From positions 1-38,738 of the forward strand of contig JAEZCN010000159.1 in the NCBI GenBank assembly GCA_023433515.1: a stretch of 38,738 nt of DNA, written 5' to 3'. The notes beneath the pieces are model-generated. The model was not told where the DNA came from. It made no database searches and was given only the letters and a program-made list of their open reading frames with translations. The translations under genes and the position numbers were made by a program. Shown here piece after piece: positions 7,945-15,671 of the stretch; position 1 is the first letter of the stretch; each line of letters starts with the position of its first letter. Source of the DNA: Pseudomonadota bacterium (GTDB lineage: Bacteria > Pseudomonadota > Gammaproteobacteria > Steroidobacterales > Steroidobacteraceae).

Positions 7945-10205
7945 AGCGTCTCTCCGAACAGCTTGCACCGCGGCGGCTGGTAGTCAGCCGGGGTCTCGGG
8001 ATCGCGGTGCACCTTGAGGTACTCGATGATCGCGAACCTTTCCTCGTCGGTGAACTCGGGCCCGATCACGCCGTGCGGCAGCGGATTGTTCTTCGGATCG
8101 GCCAGGTGTTTCTGCCACGTGGCGGCATCGGCCGCGAACGCATGGCCGGTGTTGTGGTTGCCCGTGATGCTCGTATCGAGCCAGAAGCCGTCGTCCTCTC
8201 CTTCGGCATCGGGCTCGATGGCGTATCCGACATGTCTGGTGTCGAAGTCGCGCCGTCCGACGAAGAAGCTCTTCGTGCGCTTCTCGGGCGGCAGCAACAT
8301 CTCGTACAGCGAGGGGACGGAGCCGTTGTGCAGGAACGGCGGCGTCGCCCATACGCCTTCGAGCGGACGCGGCTTGTAGCCGGCGATCTCCTGCGGCAGA
8401 TCGAGCGCACCGAATCCTTCCAGGCATTGCTGCGTCGCGTAGTCGATGCCGTTGTCGGCGTAGAAACGGTTCTTGATGAGGATGCCGACGAGGTTGAGCG
8501 CGAGGCCCTCGGACAGGTGCTTCGGATCGAGCTTGTCGAGCATGAGCTCGATGTTCTTCGCTCCGTGGCGCACGTCCCAGAAAAGATTCTCGAGATGACA
8601 GCCCGCGTCGCATTGCAGCGGATCGGCGGGGCGCTGGTCCGCCCCCGCAATCTCCGGTGCGCCGAGCGCGACGACCGCGACATCGATCGCGCGGAATGTT
8701 TCCCCGGGCAGCGAAGGGACCTCGTTCGCATCCGGGTCCGGGAATGACGCGAGCAGCGCCGCGAGCGGCGCATGTTTGTCGCCCGCGCCGTTCAGCCTCA
8801 CGACCTCGGTCAACCGGAAGCGCGCGTCGCGCGCGAGCGCGCGTGTCAGCAGCGGGCGCAACGCGGCGCCCAGTTCGGCCTTCGTGAGACCGGTCGAGGA
8901 AATGTCATAGCGGCGTTCGAGAAAACCCTGGGCCGCGGTCGGGTCCGTGCCGATGTGTTCGAACGGAATCACCTCGATGCGCCAGACCAGATCGTTCGAT
9001 GGCTTGAGCGGTGCCGCCGCCTTCGCACGCGCGGGCTCGGCGACGTTCGGGCCGTGGCACTCCTGGCAACGCTCCTTGAACAGCTTCTCGCCGTGCGCCG
9101 CCTTCTCCCGATCGATCGCACCCATGAGGTCCTCGGGCCAGCGCGGCGGACGCAGCATCTGCAGCGCATGTTCGATGCGCGTGAGGCCCGCGACGTCGAC
9201 TGAGCTGCGATACCGCTCGCCGGGCGGGAGTGGCGCATTCATCGCGTTGCGCAGCGGCGCGATCGCGCCGACGCCCAGCGCCTCGCCGACGTTGCGCGCC
9301 AGCGGCTGCGCGACCGATCCGTTGTACTGCACCCAGTCGAATTTCCAGATGTTCCACAGGTACGGATAACTCACCGGCGCGTCGCCGACCTGGTAGTTAG
9401 CCTTCGAGAGGTGGTCGCCGAAAGCGGTGTTGCCGATGCGTCCGAGCGCGTCGGTGCGGCCGAAGCCCTCGTGCACCGGGTACAGGTCCCGCAGCGGATT
9501 GTTCTGTCCGCTCGCGAGCATCGCCTTGATCGTGGCGCGCAGTGCCTCCTCGAGTTGGGGCTTGCCTTCGGGGTAGCCCTCGCCGAGCACCTTCCGCGCG
9601 AAGCGATCGAACTTCCATGGGTTGGCGGACGTGCCGATCAGCGATGCCGCGAGCACGGGCGCGAAACTGCCGCGCGACATGTCCGTGAAGGCGTGCATGG
9701 CCTGACCGCCGTCGACGCGGATGGCGTGGGTCTTGCCGTCTTTCTGTACGTGGATCTCGCCCGTGTGGCAGGCCGCGCAGGTGATGTCGAGAACGTATTC
9801 GCCGATGCGCGGATCGAAGTGGCGCGTGAAGCCGATCGGCAGCTGGTCGGGATTGGCGGCACTCGGCTTCGGATCGACCAGGAACCGGTACTTGCGCATG
9901 TGCTCCGGGTCGGCGAATCGCTGGTTGGAGAGCGGCAGCTCGAGGTTGACGAACCACGAATAGCGCACCGCACCGAGCGAGGCGCCCTGCGGCATCGAGG
10001 TGCCCTGGGCCGTGTAGTAGTAGCGCTGGCGCAGCGCCGCGTCCTGGCCCTCGCCCCATCCCTGGTCGAGCCAGACGTATTCGTCGACCTTCTCGAGGGC
10101 CGGAATGGTATGGACCGGCCACAACACGAACCACGCGTACAGCCCGAACGCCGCCAGCACGCCCACGATTGCCGCGCCCAAGATCCATCTCAATACCCGT
10201 CGCAT
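7941..10205 (-). CDS. Membrane-anchored c-type diheme (peroxidase/RoxA-like) cytochrome
   Basis: A 754-residue protein with an N-terminal signal anchor (residues 5-28), so it is probably periplasmic. Canonical heme sites are CAACH at 143-147 and CQECH at 380-384. A third, non-canonical CDAGCH (CX3CH) sits at 532-537. The stretch KPRPLEGVWATPPF and the following LHNGSVPSLYEML are typical of the RoxA/diheme cytochrome c peroxidase superfamily, which includes rubber oxygenases and fatty-acid diheme dioxygenases as well as peroxidases. ATG 10205 was chosen because AGGGAG lies 7 bases upstream and it opens exactly at the signal anchor; the open frame extends 117 codons further with non-protein-like sequence. 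It is coupled to the patatin gene. Which reaction it catalyses cannot be decided from sequence. Confidence 0.82.
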   Translation of the reverse strand: MRRVLRWILGAAIVGVLAAFGLYAWFVLWPVHTIPALEKVDEYVWLDQGWGEGQDAALRQRYYYTAQGTSMPQGASLGAVRYSWFVNLELPLSNQRFADPEHMRKYRFLVDPKPSAANPDQLPIGFTRHFDPRIGEYVLDITCAACHTGEIHVQKDGKTHAIRVDGGQAMHAFTDMSRGSFAPVLAASLIGTSANPWKFDRFARKVLGEGYPEGKPQLEEALRATIKAMLASGQNNPLRDLYPVHEGFGRTDALGRIGNTAFGDHLSKANYQVGDAPVSYPYLWNIWKFDWVQYNGSVAQPLARNVGEALGVGAIAPLRNAMNAPLPPGERYRSSVDVAGLTRIEHALQMLRPPRWPEDLMGAIDREKAAHGEKLFKERCQECHGPNVAEPARAKAAAPLKPSNDLVWRIEVIPFEHIGTDPTAAQGFLERRYDISSTGLTKAELGAALRPLLTRALARDARFRLTEVVRLNGAGDKHAPLAALLASFPDPDANEVPSLPGETFRAIDVAVVALGAPEIAGADQRPADPLQCDAGCHLENLFWDVRHGAKNIELMLDKLDPKHLSEGLALNLVGILIKNRFYADNGIDYATQQCLEGFGALDLPQEIAGYKPRPLEGVWATPPFLHNGSVPSLYEMLLPPEKRTKSFFVGRRDFDTRHVGYAIEPDAEGEDDGFWLDTSITGNHNTGHAFAADAATWQKHLADPKNNPLPHGVIGPEFTDEERFAIIEYLKVHRDPETPADYQPPRCKLFGETL

Positions 10206-10263
10206 CGCGTTACTCCCTGCCCGATCTGACGCATACTTCGCGAACAAACAAATTCGTCGAAGG

Positions 10264-12018
10264 ATGGCGATTGTGTACGGCTCGGGAAAACTTTCAATTG
10301 CCTGGTTGACAAGCCTGCTTCTGGTTGTTTGTTTGGTGACGGAAGTCGCACTCGGCGCACCCGTCATCACCACGATTCCCGGAGAGTCGCTGCGCATCGA
10401 GCGCTTCAGCGGTGAGGTCGAACTACTCGAGGATCCGGGCGGCCAGCTGGGCATCGCGGACGTCAGCTCGGGGCCCGCCGCCGAAGGATTCCGGCGCGCG
10501 ACGGCCGAAACGGCCAATGTCGGGTTCACTTCGTCGGCCTGGTGGGTGCGGTTCACACTTCACAATCCGGCGCCCGAGCCGCGCCAGGTTTTCCTGCGCC
10601 AGGGCTATCCACTCATCGACTACATCACATTCTTCAGCCCCGATCCGCTCGGCGGCTGGCACGCGCTCGCGACCGGCGACCGGCTCGACTTCGACACGCG
10701 CGCCATCGCGCACCGCGATTTCTTCTTTCCGCTGGACCTGCCCGCGGCGGGCGAGCGCACGTTCTATCTGCGCTTCGCGTCACAGGGTCCGGTCGACATT
10801 CACCTCGCGCTGCTCGATGCCGCCGAGATGACCGGCGCGGTGAGCCGCGAACAGCTCGCCTACGGCGTCTACTTCGGCGCGGTCATCATGCTGCTGGTGT
10901 GGAGCGGCCTCGTGTTCATCGCGGTGCGCGACAACGCGTTCCTCGCCTACTTCGCCTATGTCGCGACGTTCGGCCTGTACATGGGCGTCAACACGGGACT
11001 GGCCTTCCAGTACCTGTGGCCCACCAGCCCGCAGTGGGCCAACACCTGCCTGCTGGTGCTGCTGAACGTCTCATTGATAACCGCGCTGCACTTCTCGACG
11101 ACGATCCTGCGGTCGCGCGACTACACGCCGCGGCTGTTCCTGATCGCGCGCGGGCTGCAGATCGCCGCCGCGATCGCCGTGGCGCTCGTGCCGGTGCTCG
11201 ACTACGCCGTGCTCGTCCGCCCCGTCACGTTCCTGATCCTGGTCTCCGTGATCTTCCTGATCACGCTCGGCGTGGTGAGCCTGCTCGCGGGCTCGCGGCC
11301 CGCGCGGTTCTTCGTCATCGCGTGGAGTGCGTTCCTCGCCGGCTCGATGATCTTCGTGCTGAAGAACTTCGGCGCACTGCCGCATACGTTTCTCACACAG
11401 CACAGCTGGCAGGTCGGATCGCTGCTCGAGATGATCCTGCTCTCGATGACCCTGTCGAGCCGCATGAGCGAGCTGCAGCAGCAGAGCCGAACCGACCCAC
11501 TCACGCTGCTCGGCAACCGGCGTCACTTCGATCACAAGCTGCTCGCGGAATTCAACGCCGCGCGGCAGTCCGGGCTGCCGCTCTCGCTGCTCGTGCTCGA
11601 CATCGATCATTTCAAGCAATACAACGATCGCCACGGCCACGCGCAGGGCGACGAGGCGATCAAGCTGCTGGGCGGCGTGATCCGCCGGCATTCGCGCAAG
11701 CCGTTCGTTGCGTGCCGCTATGGCGGCGAAGAATTCTGCGTGATCCTGCCGCACTCGGACGCGAGCGTGGCCGGAATGGTCGCCGAACGGTTGCGCAATG
11801 CGGCCGAGTCGCTGATCGGCGGCGAACTCGCGATCACCATTTCCGTCGGGCACGCCACGCTCACGGCGGACGAATATCCGACGCCCGAGAAGTTCTTCGA
11901 AGCCGCCGATGCCGCGATGTATTCGGCCAAACAGGCCGGCCGCAATCGCGTCGCGGAGTTTCGCGGCCGTCGCAACGACGATCCGTCGCCGCAGTCCGTC
12001 GCCGATACGGGTACCTGA
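10264..12018 (+). CDS. 7TM diguanylate cyclase (7TMR-DISM extracellular domain plus GGDEF)
   Basis: 584 residues. A signal peptide (about 8-32) is followed by a periplasmic 7TMR-DISMED2-like beta domain (about 40-175, with SSAWWVRFTLHNP and an FYLRF strand), a seven-helix membrane block (about 195-395, beginning YGVYFGAVIMLLVW), and a C-terminal GGDEF domain (about 410-565). The active site is RYGGEEF, and the domain opens with RTDPLTLLGNRRHF, so cyclic-di-GMP synthesis is expected. At the inhibitory I-site the arginine seven residues before RYGG is present but the RxxD aspartate is replaced by Phe, so product inhibition may be weak. ATG 10264 begins the signal peptide. It diverges from the diheme cytochrome gene across 58 bases. 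The extracellular ligand is unknown. Confidence 0.9.
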   Translation: MAIVYGSGKLSIAWLTSLLLVVCLVTEVALGAPVITTIPGESLRIERFSGEVELLEDPGGQLGIADVSSGPAAEGFRRATAETANVGFTSSAWWVRFTLHNPAPEPRQVFLRQGYPLIDYITFFSPDPLGGWHALATGDRLDFDTRAIAHRDFFFPLDLPAAGERTFYLRFASQGPVDIHLALLDAAEMTGAVSREQLAYGVYFGAVIMLLVWSGLVFIAVRDNAFLAYFAYVATFGLYMGVNTGLAFQYLWPTSPQWANTCLLVLLNVSLITALHFSTTILRSRDYTPRLFLIARGLQIAAAIAVALVPVLDYAVLVRPVTFLILVSVIFLITLGVVSLLAGSRPARFFVIAWSAFLAGSMIFVLKNFGALPHTFLTQHSWQVGSLLEMILLSMTLSSRMSELQQQSRTDPLTLLGNRRHFDHKLLAEFNAARQSGLPLSLLVLDIDHFKQYNDRHGHAQGDEAIKLLGGVIRRHSRKPFVACRYGGEEFCVILPHSDASVAGMVAERLRNAAESLIGGELAITISVGHATLTADEYPTPEKFFEAADAAMYSAKQAGRNRVAEFRGRRNDDPSPQSVADTGT

Positions 12019-12058
12019 GCCTCTGTTAGTGACTTCGATGGAGGTCACGATGCAGGAC

Positions 12059-12110
12059 TTGCCTAGATTACTACATGTGTCATAGATTAGGCCGCAGTTG
12101 TAGTAGAAAC
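12059..12110 (+). promoter_or_regulatory. Second BlaI-type promoter/operator
   Basis: -35 TTGCCT (12059-12064), an 18-base spacer and -10 TAGATT (12083-12088) enclose the operator ACTACA-TG-TGTCATAG (12070-12085). It differs from the blaI operator only in the two central bases. A degenerate copy of the second repeat (TTGTA-GT-AGAAA) is again centred 27 bases downstream. Promoter geometry is the same as at 3115-3165, which places the serine hydrolase operon under the blaI product. Confidence 0.72.
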
Positions 12111-12123
12111 GAAGGCCTCGACC

Positions 12124-13587
12124 ATGAAGACCCGCCAAGTCTTGCGCAGCGCTCCGACGCTTGCGCTGGCACTCCTTGGCTTGACTGCCTGCGACGCCGC
12201 AAACCAGTTTCCTGAAAGGCCGGCCTCGAAGAATCCGGCGTCCCTGCAGGCGAGCAAACTACTGGAGGCGATCAATTCCGGCGACCGCGCGGTAATGGAG
12301 TCGTACCGCACGGCCAACTTCGCTCACGAGTGGAAGGACGCACCCGACGTCGAAAGGGGTCTGCACCTTCACAAGCAGTTCGGCGGCTTCGACCTGCTCG
12401 AAGTCGACGATGATCGCCCCGTCAACCTGCACGGCTGGGTGCGGGCGCGTGACTCGGACGCCGTTCTCGAGTTCGTGGTCGAGACGGAGGCGGCCGCGCC
12501 CCACCGGGTGAACTTTGTGCACCTGGATTGGGGCAATGCGCCGGTGAAGTTCCGCGTGCCGCGGCTCTCCGAGCCCGCGGCCATCGAAGCCTGGCGCGCC
12601 GATACGGCGCGCCGCGCACAGTCCGACAAGTTTTCCGGCGCGATTCTGCTCGCGCGGGGCAACCAGGTGCTGCTGCGCGAGGCCTACGGATTCGCCGATC
12701 GTGAGGGCCGGAGCGCCAACACCGTCGACACGCGCTTTCGCACCGCGTCGACCAGCAAGATGTTCACTGCGGCGGCGGTGCTCCGACTCGTGCAGGACGG
12801 CAAACTGAAGCTCGACGACCGCGTCGGGAAGATAGTCCCCGCGTTGGCGGACAAACCCATTGCCCCCGCGACCATTCATCAGCTTCTCACTCACACTTCG
12901 GGCGCTGGAGACTTCTACGGACCGCGCAACGACGAACACCGCAAGGAACTGCAGACTCACGACGACTTCATACGGATTTTCGGCGGCGATGCGCTGCTCT
13001 ACGCGCCGGGCGCGAAATTCGAATATCACAACCTCGGCTACATGTACCTCGGCGCCGCCATCGAGCACGTCAGCGGAAAGAGCTTCTACGACTATCTACA
13101 GGAAACGATCTTCACGCCCGCGGGCATGAAACACACCGACACGCCCCCGGTGGAAGTCGAGATGCAGGGGCGCGCCCATGGCTACTTCAGGCCACCTGGC
13201 GAGCGCGACTGGATTCCCGCCGGTCATCACCTCGAATACCGCGCAGACGGCGCGGGAGGCGCGTGGTCCACGGTGGAAGACATGCAGCGCTTCCTGAGCG
13301 CATTGCGCGACCATCGCATTCTCGACGAGAAGTTCACCCGCCTGATGTTCCAACCAAAGGCCGAAGCGTGGAAAGGCCATGGATACGGCTACGGCATATG
13401 GGTCGACGAGTATCCAGGCGGCGGACTGTGGATCGGTGGCATCGGGGGAGAAATGGGCTCGAATTCGGAGGCCTGGTTCAATCCGGATTCGGGCTACCAG
13501 GTGATCGTGCTGTCGAACTTCGACCCCTTCGCGGCTATCCAGGTCTCGGAGTTCGTGCGCGCGCGGTTGCCCGTGCCCGTACGCTGA
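12124..13587 (+). CDS. Beta-lactamase-family serine hydrolase, lipoprotein
   Basis: 487 residues. A lipoprotein signal peptide ends in the lipobox LTAC (Cys 23). A domain of about 120 residues (about 40-150), not confidently recognised, precedes a serine beta-lactamase/class C/esterase fold. Catalytic motifs are STSK at 209-212 (SxxK) and YHN at 301-303 (YxN); the third motif region is the glycine-rich WIGGIGGEMGSN segment and lacks an obvious KTG or HxG. Relatives include beta-lactamases, D-aminopeptidases and esterases, so resistance activity cannot be assumed. Its promoter carries a BlaI-type operator, the classical arrangement for an inducible penicillinase, and a BlaR1-like sensor paralogue follows 43 bases downstream. 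Confidence 0.88.
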   Translation: MKTRQVLRSAPTLALALLGLTACDAANQFPERPASKNPASLQASKLLEAINSGDRAVMESYRTANFAHEWKDAPDVERGLHLHKQFGGFDLLEVDDDRPVNLHGWVRARDSDAVLEFVVETEAAAPHRVNFVHLDWGNAPVKFRVPRLSEPAAIEAWRADTARRAQSDKFSGAILLARGNQVLLREAYGFADREGRSANTVDTRFRTASTSKMFTAAAVLRLVQDGKLKLDDRVGKIVPALADKPIAPATIHQLLTHTSGAGDFYGPRNDEHRKELQTHDDFIRIFGGDALLYAPGAKFEYHNLGYMYLGAAIEHVSGKSFYDYLQETIFTPAGMKHTDTPPVEVEMQGRAHGYFRPPGERDWIPAGHHLEYRADGAGGAWSTVEDMQRFLSALRDHRILDEKFTRLMFQPKAEAWKGHGYGYGIWVDEYPGGGLWIGGIGGEMGSNSEAWFNPDSGYQVIVLSNFDPFAAIQVSEFVRARLPVPVR

Positions 13588-13630
13588 CGGAGCGGCGAAA
13601 GGTTTCCGGCGCCGCACCGACTATCCACTC

Positions 13631-14590
13631 ATGCTGGCTGGGACCGTCGATCACCTCTGGCAATCGATCGTATTCTTCGCGATCTCGTGGTCGCTCGCGG
13701 CGATGCTGCTTTCCAATTCGGCGGTCATCCGTGCCTGGGTCTGGCGCCTAGCCGCGCTCAAGTTCGTGGTGCCGTTCGCCTGGCTGCATTCCCTGGGCGC
13801 GTGGTTTGGATTTCCGGTGAGGCACAGCGCGATGCCACCGCCGTCCGTGCTCACGGACACGATGGTTGGTATCACGCCGCTTGCCGCGCCATCACAGTCG
13901 ACCGCGCCGTCACGATTCGTCCTTCTGGCCGCGCTGCTCACTACGTTGCTGGTCTCCGCGGCCTGCCTGATCCGGATATGGCGCGAGATGCGCCGGGCGC
14001 GCTACGAACGACTTTCGGAGGAAGCGCGGATCGCGATCGACTGGCGAGATGCCCCGGCGGCGCCAGGCTTGGTCAAGACCGCCGCGCTCACGGCGGTTGC
14101 CCTGTTGTCGATTGCGATCCCCTTCGTCGCGGGCGGACTCGAGGATCGCCTGACGCGCCAGGCGGCGCTCGCCATCGACACGCGTGCGATGAAGTCAGCG
14201 CAGATTTCGATGCGCGAGACCCGCTCCGGGCGCGGACCCAGTCTCGTCGAAGCGACCCTCGATCACGTTTCGATCAGGCGCATCAACCTCAAGGATCTCG
14301 TCGCACTCGTCTACGGGGTCGGGGAGTTCGAGATCTTCGGCGGCGCGATGCCCTGGATGTCGACACCCTACTATGACATCAGTGTCGTCGGCCCGGTCCA
14401 CGCCCCCGAGAAGTTCGATCCGTATTCCTTGCGCGTGCCGATGACGAGATTTCTGCACGACAAGTATGGCCTGTCGATCCGCATCAACGGTGCCTGCCAG
14501 GAGCCTTGCGACGATTACCAATCGATTGTTGTTGAACGCCTGCCCTGGTGCTCAAACCTGCTGGGCGCGCACAGCACCTGCCCCAAATGA
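13631..14590 (+). CDS. Second peptidase-less BlaR1-like membrane protein with DUF3738-like domain
   Basis: 319 residues, with the same architecture as the product of 4953-5885. It opens with VDHLWQS, has helices at about 12-30, 36-58, 95-117 and 148-170, then an extracytoplasmic domain (NLKDLVALVYGV, the YYDISVVGPVH strand) ending in CQEPC. There is no HExxH and no peptidase domain between helices 3 and 4. It follows the serine hydrolase gene by 43 bases and is probably cotranscribed from the BlaI-controlled promoter at 12059. Proteolytic output would have to come from the M56 protein at 3579-4946. The start has no good Shine-Dalgarno but matches its paralogues. A decoy, co-sensor or hydrolase partner are all possible. 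Confidence 0.8.
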   Translation: MLAGTVDHLWQSIVFFAISWSLAAMLLSNSAVIRAWVWRLAALKFVVPFAWLHSLGAWFGFPVRHSAMPPPSVLTDTMVGITPLAAPSQSTAPSRFVLLAALLTTLLVSAACLIRIWREMRRARYERLSEEARIAIDWRDAPAAPGLVKTAALTAVALLSIAIPFVAGGLEDRLTRQAALAIDTRAMKSAQISMRETRSGRGPSLVEATLDHVSIRRINLKDLVALVYGVGEFEIFGGAMPWMSTPYYDISVVGPVHAPEKFDPYSLRVPMTRFLHDKYGLSIRINGACQEPCDDYQSIVVERLPWCSNLLGAHSTCPK

Positions 14591-14604
14591 GATGACACCC
14601 CAGC

Positions 14605-15663
14605 TCAGTTCGCGTCGCGCCCGCCGATGAGATCGAGCTGGCCGCGGCGCGCGACGCGCCGGTCGAACAGTCCCCACGCGCCTTCGTGGCCATGCCACGC
14701 ACCGCCAGTCGCCGCCTTCGCGTATTCGGTCGCGCGCGTCTCGAAGAAGTTCGCGTGTTCGACGCCGTTCAGCATCGCGGTGAGCCAGGGCAGCGGGTGT
14801 TCCTTCACACCGTAGAGCAGCGGCAGACCTAACTGCTTGAGCCGCCAGTCGGCGATGTAGCGGATGTACTGCTTCACTTCCGAGGCGGCGAGTCCTTCCA
14901 CCGGGCCCATTTCGAACGCGAGATCGACGAAGCGGTCCTCCAGTTTCACGACGGTCCGCGCGCATTCGACGATGTCGTCGCGCACCGGCTGCGACAGCGC
15001 GCCGGTTTCCTGCGCGAAAGTGTGGAACAGCCGGATGATGCCTTCGCAGTGCAACGTCTCGTCGCGTACCGACCAGCTCACGACCTGGCCCATGCCGCGC
15101 ATCTTGTTGTGCCGCGGGAAGTTGAGCAGGATCGCGAAGCTCGCGAAGAGCTGCAGTCCCTCGGTGAATCCACCGAACATCGCGAGCGTGCGCAGCACGT
15201 CGGCGTCCGTATCCACGCCGAAGCCCTGCAGATAGTCATGCTTGTCGCGCATCGCCGCGTAGTCCATGAACGCGGTGAACTCGGAGTCCGGCATGCCGAG
15301 CGTCTCGAGCAACAGCGCGTAGGCCGCGATGTGCACGGTCTCCATGTTGGCGAATGCGGCGAGCATCATCTTGATCTCGGTGGGACGGAACACGCGCGCG
15401 TAGCGCTCCATGTAGTTGTCCTGCACCTCGACGTCCGACTGCGTGAAGAAGCGGAACACCTGCGTGAGCAGGTTGCGCTCCGCCTCGGTGATGCGGCCGC
15501 TCCAGTCCTTGCAGTCCTCGCCGAGCGGGATTTCCTCGGGCATCCAGTGGATCTGCTGCTGGCGGCGCCAGTATTCGATCGCCCACGGGTAACGGAACGG
15601 CTTGTACGACTTCGACGGCGTCAGCAGGCCGGGCTTCGAGATCAGTTCGATTTGGGAGGACAT
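14605..15663 (-). CDS. nrdB: Class Ia ribonucleotide reductase beta subunit (NrdB)
   Basis: 352 residues. This is the R2 subunit that houses the di-iron centre and tyrosyl radical used by NrdA to make deoxyribonucleotides. Ligands visible are E108 and H111 (METVH), E168 (FTEGLQ), and E202 and H205 (RDETLH). Y115, four residues after H111, occupies the radical position (E. coli Y122). No ATP-cone is fused. ATG 15663 starts at MSSQIELISK and lies 8 bases after the nrdA stop, so the two are cotranscribed and governed by the riboswitch and NrdR boxes upstream of nrdA. The 3' end converges with 13631-14590, 14 bases apart. Confidence 0.95.
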   Translation of the reverse strand: MSSQIELISKPGLLTPSKSYKPFRYPWAIEYWRRQQQIHWMPEEIPLGEDCKDWSGRITEAERNLLTQVFRFFTQSDVEVQDNYMERYARVFRPTEIKMMLAAFANMETVHIAAYALLLETLGMPDSEFTAFMDYAAMRDKHDYLQGFGVDTDADVLRTLAMFGGFTEGLQLFASFAILLNFPRHNKMRGMGQVVSWSVRDETLHCEGIIRLFHTFAQETGALSQPVRDDIVECARTVVKLEDRFVDLAFEMGPVEGLAASEVKQYIRYIADWRLKQLGLPLLYGVKEHPLPWLTAMLNGVEHANFFETRATEYAKAATGGAWHGHEGAWGLFDRRVARRGQLDLIGGRDAN

Positions 15664-15671
15664 GGCGTTTC

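Noticed and set aside
10206..10556. N-terminal extension of 117 codons on the diheme cytochrome
   Set aside because: The Ser/Pro-rich extension is antisense to the diguanylate cyclase start; ATG 10205 has a good ribosome site and leads directly into the membrane anchor.
12124..13587. Calling the serine hydrolase a true beta-lactamase (resistance gene)
   Set aside because: The SxxK and YxN motifs are shared with esterases and D-aminopeptidases and no clear KTG was found. The BlaI-type operator is suggestive only.
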